Shown piece after piece: positions 22,031 through 34,680 of a DNA stretch of 64,000 bases; position 1 is the stretch's first letter; each line of letters begins with the position of its first letter. Below the pieces are notes generated by a model. That model was given only the letters and a program-made list of their open reading frames with translations. It was not told the DNA's origin and ran no database searches. The DNA lies in contig CM060990.1 in NCBI GenBank assembly GCA_030765065.1, forward strand, positions 666,450,618 to 666,514,617, given 5' to 3'. Origin of the DNA: Deroplatys truncata (taxonomy: Eukaryota; Arthropoda; Insecta; Mantodea; Mantidae). Made by a program: the position numbers and the translations under genes.

Positions 22031-22500
22031 TATAAGTACTTGCTGGTTTACCCGGCGTTTCACATGTGTTTATTTAACTAATGTTATTATAACATTATTT
22101 TTAAGCAGTGTTTTTCTTGTTTCTCCTCGGCTTTTTCCTTTAAATATTACACAAAATATTCATTTACCGCTTTTTCAAACGTCATTGACAAATTTATAGG
22201 ACTGAAACTAACTAGTATACTAATTAACCTCCTAGTTTCCATAACTTATATATCTATTATGTTGTATTTTTCAATTTCAGAAGGCTATAACCTACTTAGT
22301 AGAAATGTAAGAAAATTAAGTATATAAAGGCTATATTCTAATTTATGCTTTCTTTATTTTCTTTACAGGTAAGTTGTGAAATCTTACGAGGGAGTAATGT
22401 TTCCTAACTGTAAGTAGCACTGCAGAATTCTGAATAGAATAATAGTACATAAATTATAAGTAACGCAGCTTAGGCATTATTTTAGGCATGCATTGATTTT
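22031..22500. other. Unassigned AT-rich sequence
   Basis: No supported feature is seen. Confidence 0.5.
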
Positions 22501-22504
22501 GCAC

Positions 22505-22965
22505 TTACCGAGCAAGTGTAGCGTGTAAAGCTCGCATTCAGGAGGTTCCGGCTTCGATTACCATAGACCACTCATTCTGAACTTAGCTTTTTCGTGGTTT
22601 TCTCTTTCCGATAGGCAAATGCAAGGGTGGTTTCTCTTCTATTAAGATTTTCTTTTCCTCATTCACCGTTCATTTCGTTGCCTTCCCATGTTTCGTGTGT
22701 GCTTCCAGGTTTCGTGTTGTGTGGTGGTGCCGGCAGATGGTACTGAGGCTTCCTCCAAGGGAGTATTCCCCGGGTCGGGGCCTTCGGGCCTGGAAATGTT
22801 AGCTACCTCTGCGCGTCTCTGTGGCCCTGAGGCCTGTAGCCTTCTGTGGTTCCTTCACTTGATTCTCGTCCTCCTGGGAGTGGTAGCCGTAGGTCTATGT
22901 AGGTCGCGGTGCGCGAAGTGTGTCCCTCCTTAGCATATCCAACCAGGGCCAGTTTTTTTGTGTTT
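22505..22965 (+). mobile_element. SINE2 copy c
   Basis: The diverged head 'gcattcaggaggttccggc' and 'ttcgattacc' correspond to the anticodon/B-box region of SINE2. The body 'gtggttttctctttccgata' and 'ggtggtgccggcagatgg' match the other copies. It ends near 'gtccctccttagcatatcc'. An 81-residue ORF here is a chance reading. Confidence 0.75.
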
Positions 22966-23164
22966 ATTTATTAAAAAATTTTGTGAAAAATATATAAAAT
23001 CGTATTTATGGTTTAAAATATGGTAGAAATTTCGTGGTAATTTTTAATGTCATAGGCAATGTGTCTCATTGTCACAGCTGCGTCGTGTTGTTTTTTAAAT
23101 TCGGCTGGGGACAAGCTTTCAGTCGTTATCGATTGTTAATCACGTGCACTGCTTATGGTCGCAT

Positions 23165-24184
23165 TTGAAGTAGTTGCAACCACACGTATAGAAGCCAATT
23201 TCTTAGTAGTATTTATTGTAGGAGTTTGCACCACGCCTTGGGCGTCAATTTGAAGTAGGTCGTATTGTTCTTTACGTTGTTTGCTGCTACGTATGAAAAC
23301 TCAGTTTGTAGATGCTGTATTAAAGGAGTTGTATTATATTTCAGCTGTTGGGGAGCCGAGGTTGAAATTCGTTACAATCGCACATATAGTACCCGGTTTC
23401 CGGTAGCCTTCAACCCAAGTTTAAAAAAAATATTAACTTTGTAATTAAACTGTTTCTTTAAGTATTAAATATTTATGTTTGCCTCGGCTACATCAGTATT
23501 ATTGTTAGAGACATGGAAGTCTTGGCAGGGCGTGATGCGACAAGAATGTAGGCTTACACAGATTTTAAGTTTTAATTCACTCCTTTTTATTAATCTTTGA
23601 CACAAATTAAACAGCACTTCACTTATATCGAGAGCTGTGAGATTCTTTTATTTAATACTTCCAGTTTTTTTAACAGGTAAACTTATTTTTCGTTTTACAC
23701 GAATACGTATTAAATCTCTCGAGGACGCATCTTGCACCCGGTTACAAACACTGTCTGCAGGCAATTGACTAGATTTCAACCGTCTAAACTTGTAAATTTC
23801 TGTATTTTAAGTCTCTGATTGGCTATTTTTACTCCAATAGAATACCTGCATTTAACTAAAGCTTTTTCTGGTTGTTGATTGGCTATTTTTTATAAACTGT
23901 CACTAAAATTACATTAATGCTTCCAAGAATCACAAATAATATTTTAACTCTCAAACTCATTATTGCCTCAAATATCCTCATTGTTAGCAACTTTTGACCT
24001 ATTTCTCACAGCACCTACATTTATTACATTACGTAATGCATTCACATAACATTATTACACATGGATACAATAATATAAATATATACAATGACTGTAATAT
24101 ACTCTTTTTAGATATTGTTACCTACACATATTGCTTCAAGGTGGGCTGTTATTGAATTTATATATTATATAATTTGACTAGAAT
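23165..24184 (-). mobile_element. LTR copy F, lacking its first ~50 bp
   Basis: The modules at 23,165-23,410 ('gggcgtcaatttgaagtagg', 'ggggagccgaggttgaaat', 'cggtagccttcaaccc') and the CCAAT-rich part match copy E. Homology stops at 'aatttgactagaatcaa', so the TGAGGCAG terminus is lost and no target duplication is available. Confidence 0.8.
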
Positions 24185-27100
24185 CAACCCGGTCAATCAT
24201 TTTTTCACTGAAACAATTACTTCAAGAACTTCAAAACGAAAGTATATGTAACAGAATGTTCCAAAAGCTCAGGAAAACCCTATCAACTGTCATGGATAAT
24301 AGAGTAACAACATAGTCTAAATTTTCGGGTTAATCTACCTTTCCAAATGAATTCTCATTCCTTTATAGCCAACATCTTCAAAACGAATACTTTTTTTTAA
24401 ATGCCATTTTCTTCCCTTTTATAGTAACAATAACGATTTTTGCAGAAACGATCAATTTTCGCGAAAATTCTCGACAAAATTATAACCATAAATCGGTCAC
24501 ATTTGTCATAAATCGTGCATGTACTTCTTGCTGTAGCTCTCCGTTACATTTCGCGTTTATCGATAATAACAAAAATAAATAAAATAATAATAAAACCGGC
24601 CCTGCCTATAATATATTTCTCACTTATTTCACGCGAGAGAGTAAGGTTGTTAACCTCAAGCTTTGTAAGTTTCAAGCAGTTTCTTTTGCCTATTTTAAGA
24701 TTTTAATAATATAATATGTAGAACAGTAGTGTATGAGAAACCACACATTATTGGAAACACTTTTGGTGTAAGAGTCTTTCAACAATAGAGATAAGTGGAG
24801 TAGGAAGGATTCCAGCATGCATTTTAAAATAATCACTGAGAAAGCGAATATAATGTGAAAAATCTGATATCCTGAGTTTTACTTCTTAGATCTTAGCTTT
24901 CGTAAAAATGTCTCAGTTTTCGACCTACTACTGCTTGAAGGTAAAATTATTGATCTTAGAAATTTTACGACATGAGCTTTACATTCTTTGATATTCAGTT
25001 ATGATAAAATTTGTGTAACATTAACTTTAAATATGTTCCATATATTTTTCAAGCTGTAATGAATAAAGCGGAAAACTTTTACCTACTCTTTATATTTCAC
25101 AGTCAATAAGCTTGTGTAACAACTTTCCACATATGAGCAATCAGAATTCAAAAAGTGTTGATACCGCAATTATTGACGGGTATATACAAATAATTAAATA
25201 AGGGAATAATAGTAAGATAGAGAGATAATTGCAATAAATAATTTCTGTATACTAAATCAATGTATAACGTATGTAATAAGCTTGAGTTGAAATATTTGTC
25301 CGAGAAACAGGTCATTAGCACGTCATGTTAAAGTCATTAGCGACAGCCGAAGTAGTGAACTTATTAGTTTGAAGATTCTGGGAGTTAAATTCAGTACGGT
25401 TGCAGGGTCACTTATGCAGAATTCTGAAAAAGAGAAAGGCACTTAGATTCTGAGATTTTAACCAAGCTTTGCTACCAGGAAGGTAACAAAGTTAAGAGGC
25501 ATACATAGGATTTTAAGTATTGGCTGCCGTGAAAAATAACCTTGGTGGGGGGTAATGAAGTAGGCGGGGCTAAAAGTAATAAAGGGTGCAATTTTAGATC
25601 AGAGAGTTACTCTCTCTGGTACCGGCACTGGTACTTACATGTGTTTTTGCGCACCTTCGTGCACAAAGTTATACTTACATTCGCCACTCTGGATCTAGTG
25701 ACGCGCTTATGTGTGTAAGATTTCGCGGCTATTGCGAGAGGTCTCGTCGATAAGCATGTTAGCGACTCGCGGCAAGTTACGTTTCTACTTTTATTGCGGA
25801 AACAGTTATTTCCAAACTTTGATAGTGCAGAATTCAGCAGGTATAATAATTCAGTTGTTACAATTTCAGTGCTATGATTCATAATTAGTTTAGTTCTTTG
25901 TCGTCAAACGGTCTGAGAGAAAGATCTCGTAGCTTACCACTGGAGCAGCTGGCACACGAGACAACAGAACGGGGGACGAGATCACAGCAGCAGAATCAAC
26001 AACGAAGTAGGTAAAATAATCGGCTTCAAAAGTGGCGACCATCTTTACTGCTTCAAACTGACGACCCCATAGCAGTGTATAAGATTTTGAGTGCTGTAAT
26101 GATAAAGCTATCTTGCATTTAGAGGCTTGGCTTTTATCAGAATATTTTGTGAAATGATAAGTTTATAGAAATATAAAAAATTTCGTAGCTTATGGAACAC
26201 CAGAAGGTTCTATATAAGACAGAAGGTCCTAAATGGATGCTGTGGTTAATTATGTAGTTTTGGGTACGTGGCCAAAATTTTGTCTAATAGATTCTTCGTT
26301 TTTGTTTATCTTCAGAATTTAATAATATTTGTTACATACAATTAAAACACATATCTTGTAAATGCTTTAAATTATATTTTCTGATGGTCTTAATTTGCAC
26401 AAAAGGGAGTCATATATATAGGTGCTCAAATCCAAAAACCGAATGTTTTTTGGGGGTCTGATTGCATAAACCAACACATTTTTAAGGTTTTAACTTCTCG
26501 TATGACATCTCTTGCATATAGCAGATGACAAATTAATGATTATGACCTGCCTAAATGAGCCCGGATTCCAAAAAGCTGAACGTTACCTGATCCTTTTAGG
26601 ATAAGAGAAAACCTCGGAAAAATCTTATCCGCGCAAGTCGCCCCAATTAGGATTCAAATCCGTATAAGCGCTATGGGTTAATAATCAGACACACTATTGT
26701 CGACGCACTTACTAGGTTAACAAGCGGCATGACCTTGGTTCCTAGGCCGGTTAACACTCGGTTCTCGCATTCTATAAATAGAGATTTGCTGGGATTTAAG
26801 CTTATATTTACCAATGCTTGTCGGGCTCACCCTGATCTAAAGCTTGATAAGAGAAGCAAATTAGTTCTTACTGATGCCACAATTTTTTCTATCAGAGAGT
26901 TATAATTAACTTTCTAAAGCAGATAAGAGACTGTAGCTAGATTAATATCGTAGCTTCATGGTTTCTATGAAAACCTTTGAGCAAATGTGTCCAGACCGGG
27001 TGATAAACTTTGATTAATTCTCGGGGTAAATTGAGTTCTGGTGGGGCCGGTTCGGACCTCAGAATCTCAGCCCTTGCAGACTTCTGCTGTAGATAATTTT

Positions 27101-27354
27101 CCTCTAGTGAGCTGCTTCCCTTAGTCAACCGCTGCTCGCGCTTGTTGCAGTTCATGATTAGTACTTTATTTAGATTCGGGCGTCCACCGTTGCAACATTT
27201 TATTCCCGTGCTTTTTAGTAGCGCATTTCATTTCCTTGCACTGAGAGCAAAGGTAAAAGTTACAAAAGGCTACTCTCATTAACAAGACGAACAATTTAGA
27301 CACGAAGAGAAACAGTGTTGGAGGTGTAAATATTAGGGTTAACGGATGCGATTG
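24185..27354. other. Unassigned sequence, 3.2 kb
   Basis: I see no coding region, RNA or family repeat. The segment 25,600-26,010 is richer in GC and CpG than its surroundings ('ctggtaccggcactggtac' near 25,615), and 26,630-26,760 has weak tRNA-like boxes on the minus strand. Neither is enough for a call. Confidence 0.4.
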
Positions 27355-27358
27355 TAAT

Positions 27359-28402
27359 TGAGGTAGTATTTTTAACACTTGAATAATTTCAATTAAATTA
27401 TATAATATATAAATTCAATAACAGCCCGCCTTGAAGCAATATGTATGTAATAATTTGTAAAAATGTATGTAACAGTCATTGCATATGATTATACGTATTA
27501 TTGTAAACATGTTTAATAATGTTATGTGAATGCATTGGGTAATTTAATAATGTAAGAGCTTTGAAAATAATAAGTTTTAAGTTACTAATCATGAGGAAAC
27601 AATGAAGTAACCTTGAGGCAATAATGAGTTTGAGAGTTTAAATGTTACTAGTCATGATTAGAGCAACGATAATGTAAATTTTGTGACAGTTTAAAATTAG
27701 CCAATCAACAGCCAGAAAAAGCTTTAATTAAATGCAGGTATTCTATTGGACTAGGATTAGCCAATCAGAGACTTGAAATACAGAAGCTTACGGGTTTTGA
27801 CGGTTGAAATATTTTCAGTTGCCTGCAGACCTTGGTAGTGACTGGATGGAAGATGTGTTCTCTAAAGAAATAATACGTATTCGTGTGAATTGTAAATTAA
27901 GTATATGCGTTAACAAAGTGCAAGTTTTGAATTAAAGAATCTCACAGCTCTTAATATCAGTGTAGTGCTATTTAATTTGTGTCAAGGATTAATAAAAAGA
28001 AATGAATTTAAACTTAAAATCTGTGTAAGCCTACATTCATGTCGCACCACGCCCTGATTAAGAGAAACGTGTCTCTAAAGTAAGACTGACGCAGCCGAGG
28101 CAAACATAAACATAAATACTATCTATAGAAGCAGTTTAATAACAAAGTTAAAATATATTTTTTAAACTTGGAGTGTAACAACAAAAATACATCTTCAAAT
28201 CAGTTTCTCATACGTAGTAACTATTACGTAATCAGCAACTTCAAATTAATGCCCAAAGCGTGATGCAAAAACTCCAACAACAGTAAACCCTTCAACATCA
28301 ATAAACTACAACAGTCGAAAAACAGTACTACTTCAAGTTGGCTTCCCAAGCGTGAGGCTAATAACTTACGTAACAGGAAATTACGTAAACAAAACACCTT
28401 CA
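27359..28402 (+). mobile_element. Solo LTR (copy G)
   Basis: It starts TGAGGTAGTATTTTTAACAC and ends AACACCTTCA, with the duplication TAAT at 27,355-27,358 and 28,403-28,406. The module region 28,165-28,402 has 'cttcaaattaatgcccaaag', 'cttcaagttggcttcccaag' and 'aacgtg'-like parts. It is closest to copy A in sequence (both with 'ttggcttcccaagcgtgagg'), which hints at a shared sublineage. Confidence 0.92.
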
Positions 28403-28553
28403 TAATAAAGGATTATATATCTGAATTGTGCGACCGGCGTTAGGGGTCTGGTTTATAGTAAGTATTGGATCGGATGATCTCGCTCTGCAATAGCCTAACT
28501 TATGTGCCTACGGCGGGTAACGATGTTGTGTAGTTGAATGAAGCGTATTTGGC

Positions 28554-28736
28554 ATGGCGTTTACTATAAAACAGCCTGTATTTGTTGCGTTAAGATTTGC
28601 TCTAACGGAGTGGACTGTCACCTTGAAGTTATACAGAATTTCCGTTGTCACCGCTGCTAAAGGATCCACAATTTATATGTTAGAAAAATTTGAAGAGAGA
28701 GCATTCGTGTTAGACGAAAATAAAATAGACAGCTAA
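28554..28736 (+). pseudogene. N-terminal fragment of a DUF4817-type transposase (fragment a)
   Basis: The 60-residue frame starts 'MAFTIKQPVFVALRFALTEW' and ends with 'STIYMLEKFEERAFVLDENK'. This resembles the start and end of the helix-turn-helix DUF4817 domain found at the N terminus of insect Tc1/mariner-like transposases. The middle is decayed. A sister fragment at 60,842-61,110 shares the upstream 'gatctcgctc' stretch and the end 'gtgttagac'. A mariner follows at once, so the rest of the gene is missing or displaced. Confidence 0.6.
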
Positions 28737-28747
28737 CAGTTCTATTA

Positions 28748-30028
28748 GGGGCGTTCAAAAATGAATGACACTGCAATTTTTTGTGCTCACGTGAACCAAT
28801 TACAGAACAAAAGAATACAGATTATATTGCAGGTATTCCTCGTCAATGTCTATGAGCTTCTGCCATCGTTCTGGTAGCCTCCATATTTGCGTAGCAAACC
28901 ATTCTTTGGGGTTTCCGGCGCCCTTGGTGGACAACTGCATGAAGTTCGTCATGGGTAGTGAACTTCTTATCCCGCATGACCGCTTTCATTGCGTCGAATG
29001 ATCCAGATCCGGCGAATATGGAGGATGTGGTAGTGCAGTAAACCCTAGTTCACGTACGGTGGTAATGGTCTGGCGACTGGCCTGTGGCCGCGCATTGTCG
29101 TCTTGGAGAAGAACGCCACGGCTCCATTTTCCGTGGCGGCGACGTTAAATGCAGTACCGATCACTAGTGATGGTCGTATTGGGAGGGAGCCAATCTACCA
29201 GAATTATCCCTTCCTGATCCCAGAACACAGTCGCCATTTGTTTCTGCACGAATAGTCCCGGCCGTGACTTCTTGGGACGAGGGATCCCAGTATGCTTCCA
29301 CTCCATAGACTGGCGTTTATTTTCTGGAGTCTCGTGGAAGAACAATGACTCGTCGACGGTGACCAGATGCTAAAAGAACTCCGCTGGATCTGTACTGTAC
29401 TGTTGCACCAACGGTTGGCATATCTCCACACGTTTCTGTTTCTGCATAATGTTAGGATATGGGGCACACATTGTGCACACTTATTCTTCATCTTCAAATC
29501 CTCATGGATGATGGTGTGGAAGGTTCCCCGTGATAGACCTGTGGCCTTCTCTAGTTCATCAAACGTGATTGCCTGCTCTCCATTATCAAGACATTGACAC
29601 GCTGGGCACTGTTTGGTTTGCGTGCAGTTGCTGGACGCCCAGTACTTTTGCGTTTTTCATCACAGTCCTGCTGTCTGTGAACTGTGATACCCAACAAAAC
29701 ACGGATTTGCGACTTGGTGCTGTCTCCCCACAAATGGCTACTAACCTGTTGTGGATGTATGAAGCATTCACTCCTTCCCTCCAGAGAAACCACACTGTCC
29801 ACCGTTGCACATGCTTGTATGCTTCCATGTTGTCTATATCGATATCCACAGGTGTAATTGCAAGCCGGAATAATTGCTACTGCAATGCTCTACCTTTGGG
29901 AAGCAGCAACATCATCTGGTGGCAGTAGACAGTACTATAGTTTATCTTCATGCATACATCGAAATACATTTCAAGCTGCTACTTTGCAGGAGTTATAGGG
30001 GGAGTAACTATCAATATTGAACGAACTG
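28748..30028 (-). mobile_element. Mariner-like element 2
   Basis: The ends are 'cgttcaaaaatgaatgacac' at 28,752 and, inverted, 'cgttcaatattgatagttac' at about 30,023, an imperfect terminal repeat. TA dinucleotides lie just outside. The size of about 1.28 kb is typical for mariner. The exact ends are uncertain by a few bases. Confidence 0.75.
28800..29849 (-). pseudogene. Mariner transposase pseudogene (element 2)
   Basis: Read on the minus strand in several frames. The start 'MEAYKHVQRWTVWFLWREGV' is followed by 'GETAPSRKSVFCWVSQF', an HTH fragment. Then come 'PENKRQSMEWKHT' and 'MATVFWDQEGIILVDWL', the region after the first catalytic Asp. The second catalytic motif is 'LQDDNARPQ', and 'LPHPPYSPDL' precedes the third. 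After 'SPDL' the sequence changes to 'DHSTQ' and a stop, so the third catalytic Asp appears deleted. The C terminus 'RWQKLIDIDEEYLQ' survives. Multiple frameshifts make it dead. Confidence 0.85.
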
Positions 30029-30030
30029 AA

Positions 30031-31815
30031 TAAAATAGAGAATCAGACGAGGCAGGGACTATGGAGGAAAGAAGTCCAAGAAAATCACTACCTTGTATTA
30101 CAATACAATTTTAATGGCGAATAATTGACTGTCCGGGACCCTGTCCAAAACTAAACTCATGTGATTATAATCTGTGTTAAGTGTTTACAAATGAAGTTTA
30201 TGCAACAAATCCCCATACACTCGCCGAATTAGAAGATAGTATTCGGCGTATGTTATTCAATAATTCGTCTGTAAGAATTCATTGAATGTTCAACACGTGC
30301 CAGGCGACGCAGAAGGAACATCTTTTATAAAGAAAGGTAAGCATAACATATAATTTTTTCGCATCCTTAGCAATATCTAGGGGAGAAACAGTTGGCCATT
30401 ACACCGCTACTGCACGAACGATTCGTATAGTATTGTCTTGGGAGCGGCGGGCTGCCAGTTGCGTCATTCAAGAGAAACTCGTTACTATTGCACCATGCAG
30501 ATGGGCAGCAATGACCTTCTTGCGGTTGCAGCTTCGGTGAAATTTTGTTATCAGTTAATTGGAGATGACCTTGTCGTATTTACAATATCGAAAATACGAC
30601 TATTGGCACCAAAGTATTTACGACTTTCAGTTCTCATGAATTATTATAAATTGTATATTATTTGGGAGGAAAAAACATGATTCATCCAGCAAAGAACCTC
30701 AATAGATTTAGGGTTGAGCTGGGTTTATAAGGTGATATGTTTAATGATTTCTATACTAAACGTTGTGCCCATTTTGTAAAATAAAGAAAGTAAACCCAAA
30801 CTAACAAAACTGTATATTCATCGCCCCTTGGGTTACACGAACATTATACTTTAACAGGATCTTTTTCTGGAATGGATGTCTTCAGGATCACTGTTAAGAT
30901 TCACGCAGCGCCACAGTGTTATTCACCTTGATGGAAGGATAAGGAAACAAGGAATGCGATATTTACAAAGATAAAGAATTTGAATACGTTAACTCGAGGT
31001 TATAACATTGTTATGTGTTTGCCGCTGCAGCAGACCAAAACGTTTACATTTGTGCTTTATGTAAAGTCATAGCTCAGGGATTCTTGAGATATTCTCTGGA
31101 CTTAAATTTTGGTGAAACAGCTGTTGATTTTTAAAACCAAAGCTTTCTGTGCCTTTCTGTTTGATAAACCTCAATATAGACTAACTAATCCTCATAATTT
31201 CATCGGTTTCTAAGTAATCAACATTTCCAGTGCACCGGACCGAAACATTTACATAAAATACACTTCAGGCACATGAGTAAATCTAGCTAAATTTTCTGAA
31301 GGAGTGGTCGTTTCATGCTTGTACTTTGATGTGATTTAAGTAGCTATAAATCTAAGAACTAACTTGTTTATTGCTCCGCTGTAGAAGACAGTTAAACCTC
31401 AACAACACTGCCTCAAGCAGTTATCCACTCTGAATGAGATGTACCTGTTTGTAGCCCTTGAAGATTGCGCCACATTTCCATTTTCACGAGCTCCGAATGT
31501 ATCATTACTTTATCGGCTTCTGCCGGTTCTTTTCCTTTACAAAGTACAATTTAAATGTTACAGAACTGGTTACGGATAAATCAAGCATTGTATAGGCCTT
31601 TTTGCTAATTTAAACGGTCCAATGGAAGAAAAATTCTCAAACACCAAGCATCCACTTGCTTACAAGGTATTTGACCACTCGTGTGAGTTAGTTATAACAA
31701 CTTCAAGGCCGAATAGATACCGCAACATGGGGCGACTACCACAATGAACCAAAGTCACCTCACGTTAAGTTCTATTGTAGAGGGCACACGAGTCCAGGTT
31801 AAATATATACATACA
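30031..31815. other. Unassigned sequence
   Basis: No coding region, RNA or shared repeat is recognised. Confidence 0.45.
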
Positions 31816-31817
31816 TA

Positions 31818-33485
31818 CCAGGTGAGTCGGCTGCCCCTATTTATTTTTGAATTTATGCAACGTGCTAAGCTACATACTTGACTTACACCTTTCTTGTATG
31901 CCTTCTAATGGCTGATTTGCATAACACTTTATGGAGGAGGGATAGATAACTCAGTGCATAAGTGGGACAGAATCCAATCGCTATGTAAGTCGATGCAAAA
32001 AAAATCCCACCCTGACACTGGGAGTTACAATAGCACTTTTAGCCAATTTTACAAACTTTTATTATTTAGCATACATTCATGCACACCTTTGAAAACGTCC
32101 CTGAAGGAACAACCTATCACATGCATCGCTTGACAAACCATTAGAAAACAAAATGGCATATCTACGCAGTGCGACCAATTGGATTTAAGCCGTCAGTCAA
32201 CGTTGTACAGCCTTGTCAAAAAATGCCAAATATTAGGGAGATAATTTCTCTTATGACACAATCATGGCGTATTTCAAATCATACAGTAATTGTAATGACT
32301 GATGCAGTTTATTTATTTGAGTTAAAATAACAAATCGAGCCCAAAACACTGTATGAAACTGCAAAAATCGTGTAAAGATTCGAGGTGGGGACTAGTTCTA
32401 TGATTACTAATTCGTATAGGAACCTCAGCTCGCAAGGTAGCATTGGCCGAATGGTATTATCATGGTTGCTTTAATAGTGTGCCCCATCAGTTCGAGTTTA
32501 AATTCTTCGTGTTGAATTCAAAGCTTTTATTACCTTTTGTTTTATCTCCTTGGGCCTATAATTCGATATTATGATATAAATAACATTTTGGATAACATTA
32601 TAAGTGTGTGCAAAATAGTATAATTGCCATGTTTTCCACCGCAAAGCCCAAATCATCTACGGGCACTCATAAATGAAGAATGCAAGCAGATTACACCGCG
32701 CATGTTACAACATGCAAGGTCTCTCCGGCAAAGTACACAAATGTGCATTGATGAAGGGGGTCGTCATTTTGAACATTTACTTCGTTGATGAAGTTCACGC
32801 TCTTTAACAATTTATTATTCTACCCATGAACGTAGCACATTTACAACTCCTTTTTCAGTAGAAGAAGTGAAACATAAGGTTTAAACATGAAACAGAAGCT
32901 GTTAGATTTAATATCGTCGATATGCGCCCAAAAGAATAAAAGCTAACCACGTAACACGGTTTACAACAACAGATACGGTATGGATTATTACGGTAAGCAT
33001 GATACACAATTATCTGCTTGTAATTCCTATGTCTTTGGCTCACAGGAGAGCTAATAACAAAAGAAAATAAATTAGTATACTAAAATACAGCAAATGAACA
33101 CAAAACAGAAAGAAAAAAAAGAACCAAAGCAATTGGATGTTTGTATTAGATTCGAAAATCCGAAACTAACCTTTGCTTCACCACATTCCGGCAGCTAATC
33201 CACTCGGCCAGCACCCATGTATTCTATCCCGCTCTTCGGGAGAACATTGACCTCTACCTCCTTGCAAACTTTATATATTTATGAAAAAACGTCTTTTTTA
33301 AGGCTTTCGCAGCTCCTTGATTCTCAGTCAGACCTTTAAACATTAATGATGGTTGCGTATAGTATCGAATAGAAGGACAGAGCTACAATAATAGTTTGTT
33401 TCCTAAAACGCTCAATGTTTTCACATTAGACTGTAAAATGCGGGTTGCATAGATACAAATACATAGGGGCAGCTGACTCACCTGG
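31818..33485. mobile_element. Non-autonomous TIR element of 1.67 kb with TA target duplication
   Basis: The left end 'ccaggtgagtcggctgcccc' (31,818) is inverted at the right end as 'ggggcagctgactcacctgg' (ending 33,485). The inverted repeat runs about 46 bp with a few mismatches. TA flanks both ends (31,816-31,817 and 33,486-33,487). Inside there is no transposase-like frame. A decayed tRNA-like stretch 'tggccgaatggtatta' occurs at about 32,447, and another ('gctggccgagtggattagc' on the minus strand) near 33,205. Confidence 0.75.
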
Positions 33486-33494
33486 TAATATATG

Positions 33495-34292
33495 GTAGTT
33501 AAATTATATTCGAACCCACTCGCGGCCCCTCTCTACTGCGCGAGACGGCCGGCAGTCGCCGGGGAAATTACGCCAGCAGCGGCGGACCAAAGTCCTTACC
33601 TTATAATAGATGCTGGAAATATCGACCTTCTGTTCTCAAACAGGCAGCATATCTCGTGTAAACATTCTTGCTCACTCTCCGAAGCTCAGCAGCAGGAATT
33701 CTTGTGATTTCTTGCACAATGTTTTCTCTAAGTTCCTGTAGTGTGCGAGGATTGGAACGATACACTTTGTGTTTTAAAGAACCCCATAAATAAAAATCAC
33801 AACTCGTTAGGTCAGGAGAACGAGGGGGCCACAAATCAACACTAACTATTCTGTCATCAAACACCTCTCTTATTGCATGTAATGATTCGGCGGCCATGTG
33901 TGCTGTTGCAGAATCTTGCTGGAACCAACCATACGATTTCTCTTCTTCTGTCAAGCCATTGCAAAATGGCCTCGGAATTAACCTCTGATATCGCTCTGCA
34001 TTTATTGTTTCATAAAAAATTATGGGCCCTATTATTCTTCTAGCACTTATCGCACACCACACTCCAATTTTCTGATCATAATGAGGCGTTTCATCACAAG
34101 AATTCCTGCTGCTGAGCTTCGGAGAGTGAGCGAGAATATTTACGCGAGATATGCTACCTGTTTGAGAGCAGAAGATCAACATTTCCAGCATCTATTTTAG
34201 ATCGCCTCTGCCGGCGTAATTTCCCCGGCGACTGCCGGCTGTCTTGCGCAGTAGAGAGAGGCCGCGAGTGGGTTCGAATATAATTTAACTAC
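33495..34292 (-). mobile_element. Foldback Tc1/mariner-like element with ~200-bp inverted arms
   Basis: The left arm 33,495-33,708 and right arm 34,093-34,292 are inverted copies. Outer parts share 'gtagttaaattatattcgaa' and 'gccggcagtcgccggggaaa'. Inner parts share 'ccgaagctcagcagcaggaa'. The inner half of each arm encodes the last residues of a transposase, so the 3' coding end exists twice in opposite orientation. Only about 385 bp between the arms is single-copy, and it encodes the catalytic part. Confidence 0.85.
33605..34191 (-). pseudogene. Truncated Tc1/mariner-superfamily transposase (DUF4817-linked group), C-terminal half
   Basis: The frame is open for 196 residues, but only about residues 35-196 are genuine. 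'DQKIGVWCAISARRIIGPII' is the strand after the first catalytic Asp, which is missing. 'WFQQDSATAHMA' carries the second Asp. 'LWPPRSPDLTSCDFYLWG' carries the third acidic residue, about 38 residues on. The end is 'ELRRVSKNVYTRYAACLRTE' and 'GRYFQHLL'. The first ~34 residues (MLEMLIFCSQTG...) come from reading the duplicated 3' end backwards. Known relatives have an N-terminal DUF4817 domain, absent here. The product could not cleave DNA. Confidence 0.85.
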
Positions 34293-34399
34293 AAAGCTGT
34301 AGCTATAAAAAGAATTAAACTTTTGTGTACTTGTCTTTTATTTGTTCGTCTCTGTCATGTTAGAATCACTTGGTTTCTTTTTTTTGATCCGTACCAGTA

Positions 34400-34680
34400 A
34401 TTAGGTGTCTCCTGGCCACGTTACGAGCGCTGCACAGGTGAAAAAGTTAAGGCCTCTAAGTGGGTAGATATTTCAGCAAATATTCACCATTTCATCACTA
34501 CATTTCATTTCCTTCTTCACCACCATACCAGGCATTGGGCTGATCACCCATCCTGGATATGCTATGATCTAGAGTTTGCTTGCTCCTCGACAGGCTACTG
34601 ACCCAAGGCATTAGCTTGTAAGTCCTTGGGAATGTGAGTCCTATAAATACTTAATCCGTTAAGGAAGAAAAAGAAAAATA
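34400..34680 (+). mobile_element. SINE3 fragment (no tRNA head)
   Basis: The segments 'ccataccaggcattgggctg', 'atcacccatcctggat' and 'cattagcttgtaagtccttg' match the body of SINE3 at 36,490-36,610. It ends in A-rich 'gaagaaaaagaaaaa'. Confidence 0.75.

Noticed and set aside
22688-22933. 81-residue ORF with a hydrophobic C-terminal stretch
   Set aside because: It is a chance reading of SINE2, although it looks membrane-like.
24185-27354. CpG-richer segment at 25,600-26,010 as a promoter
   Set aside because: Local composition alone is not enough; no core promoter motif or downstream exon is visible.
33601-34191. An intact 196-residue host gene
   Set aside because: It is a transposase half whose first residues come from an inverted duplicate of its own end.
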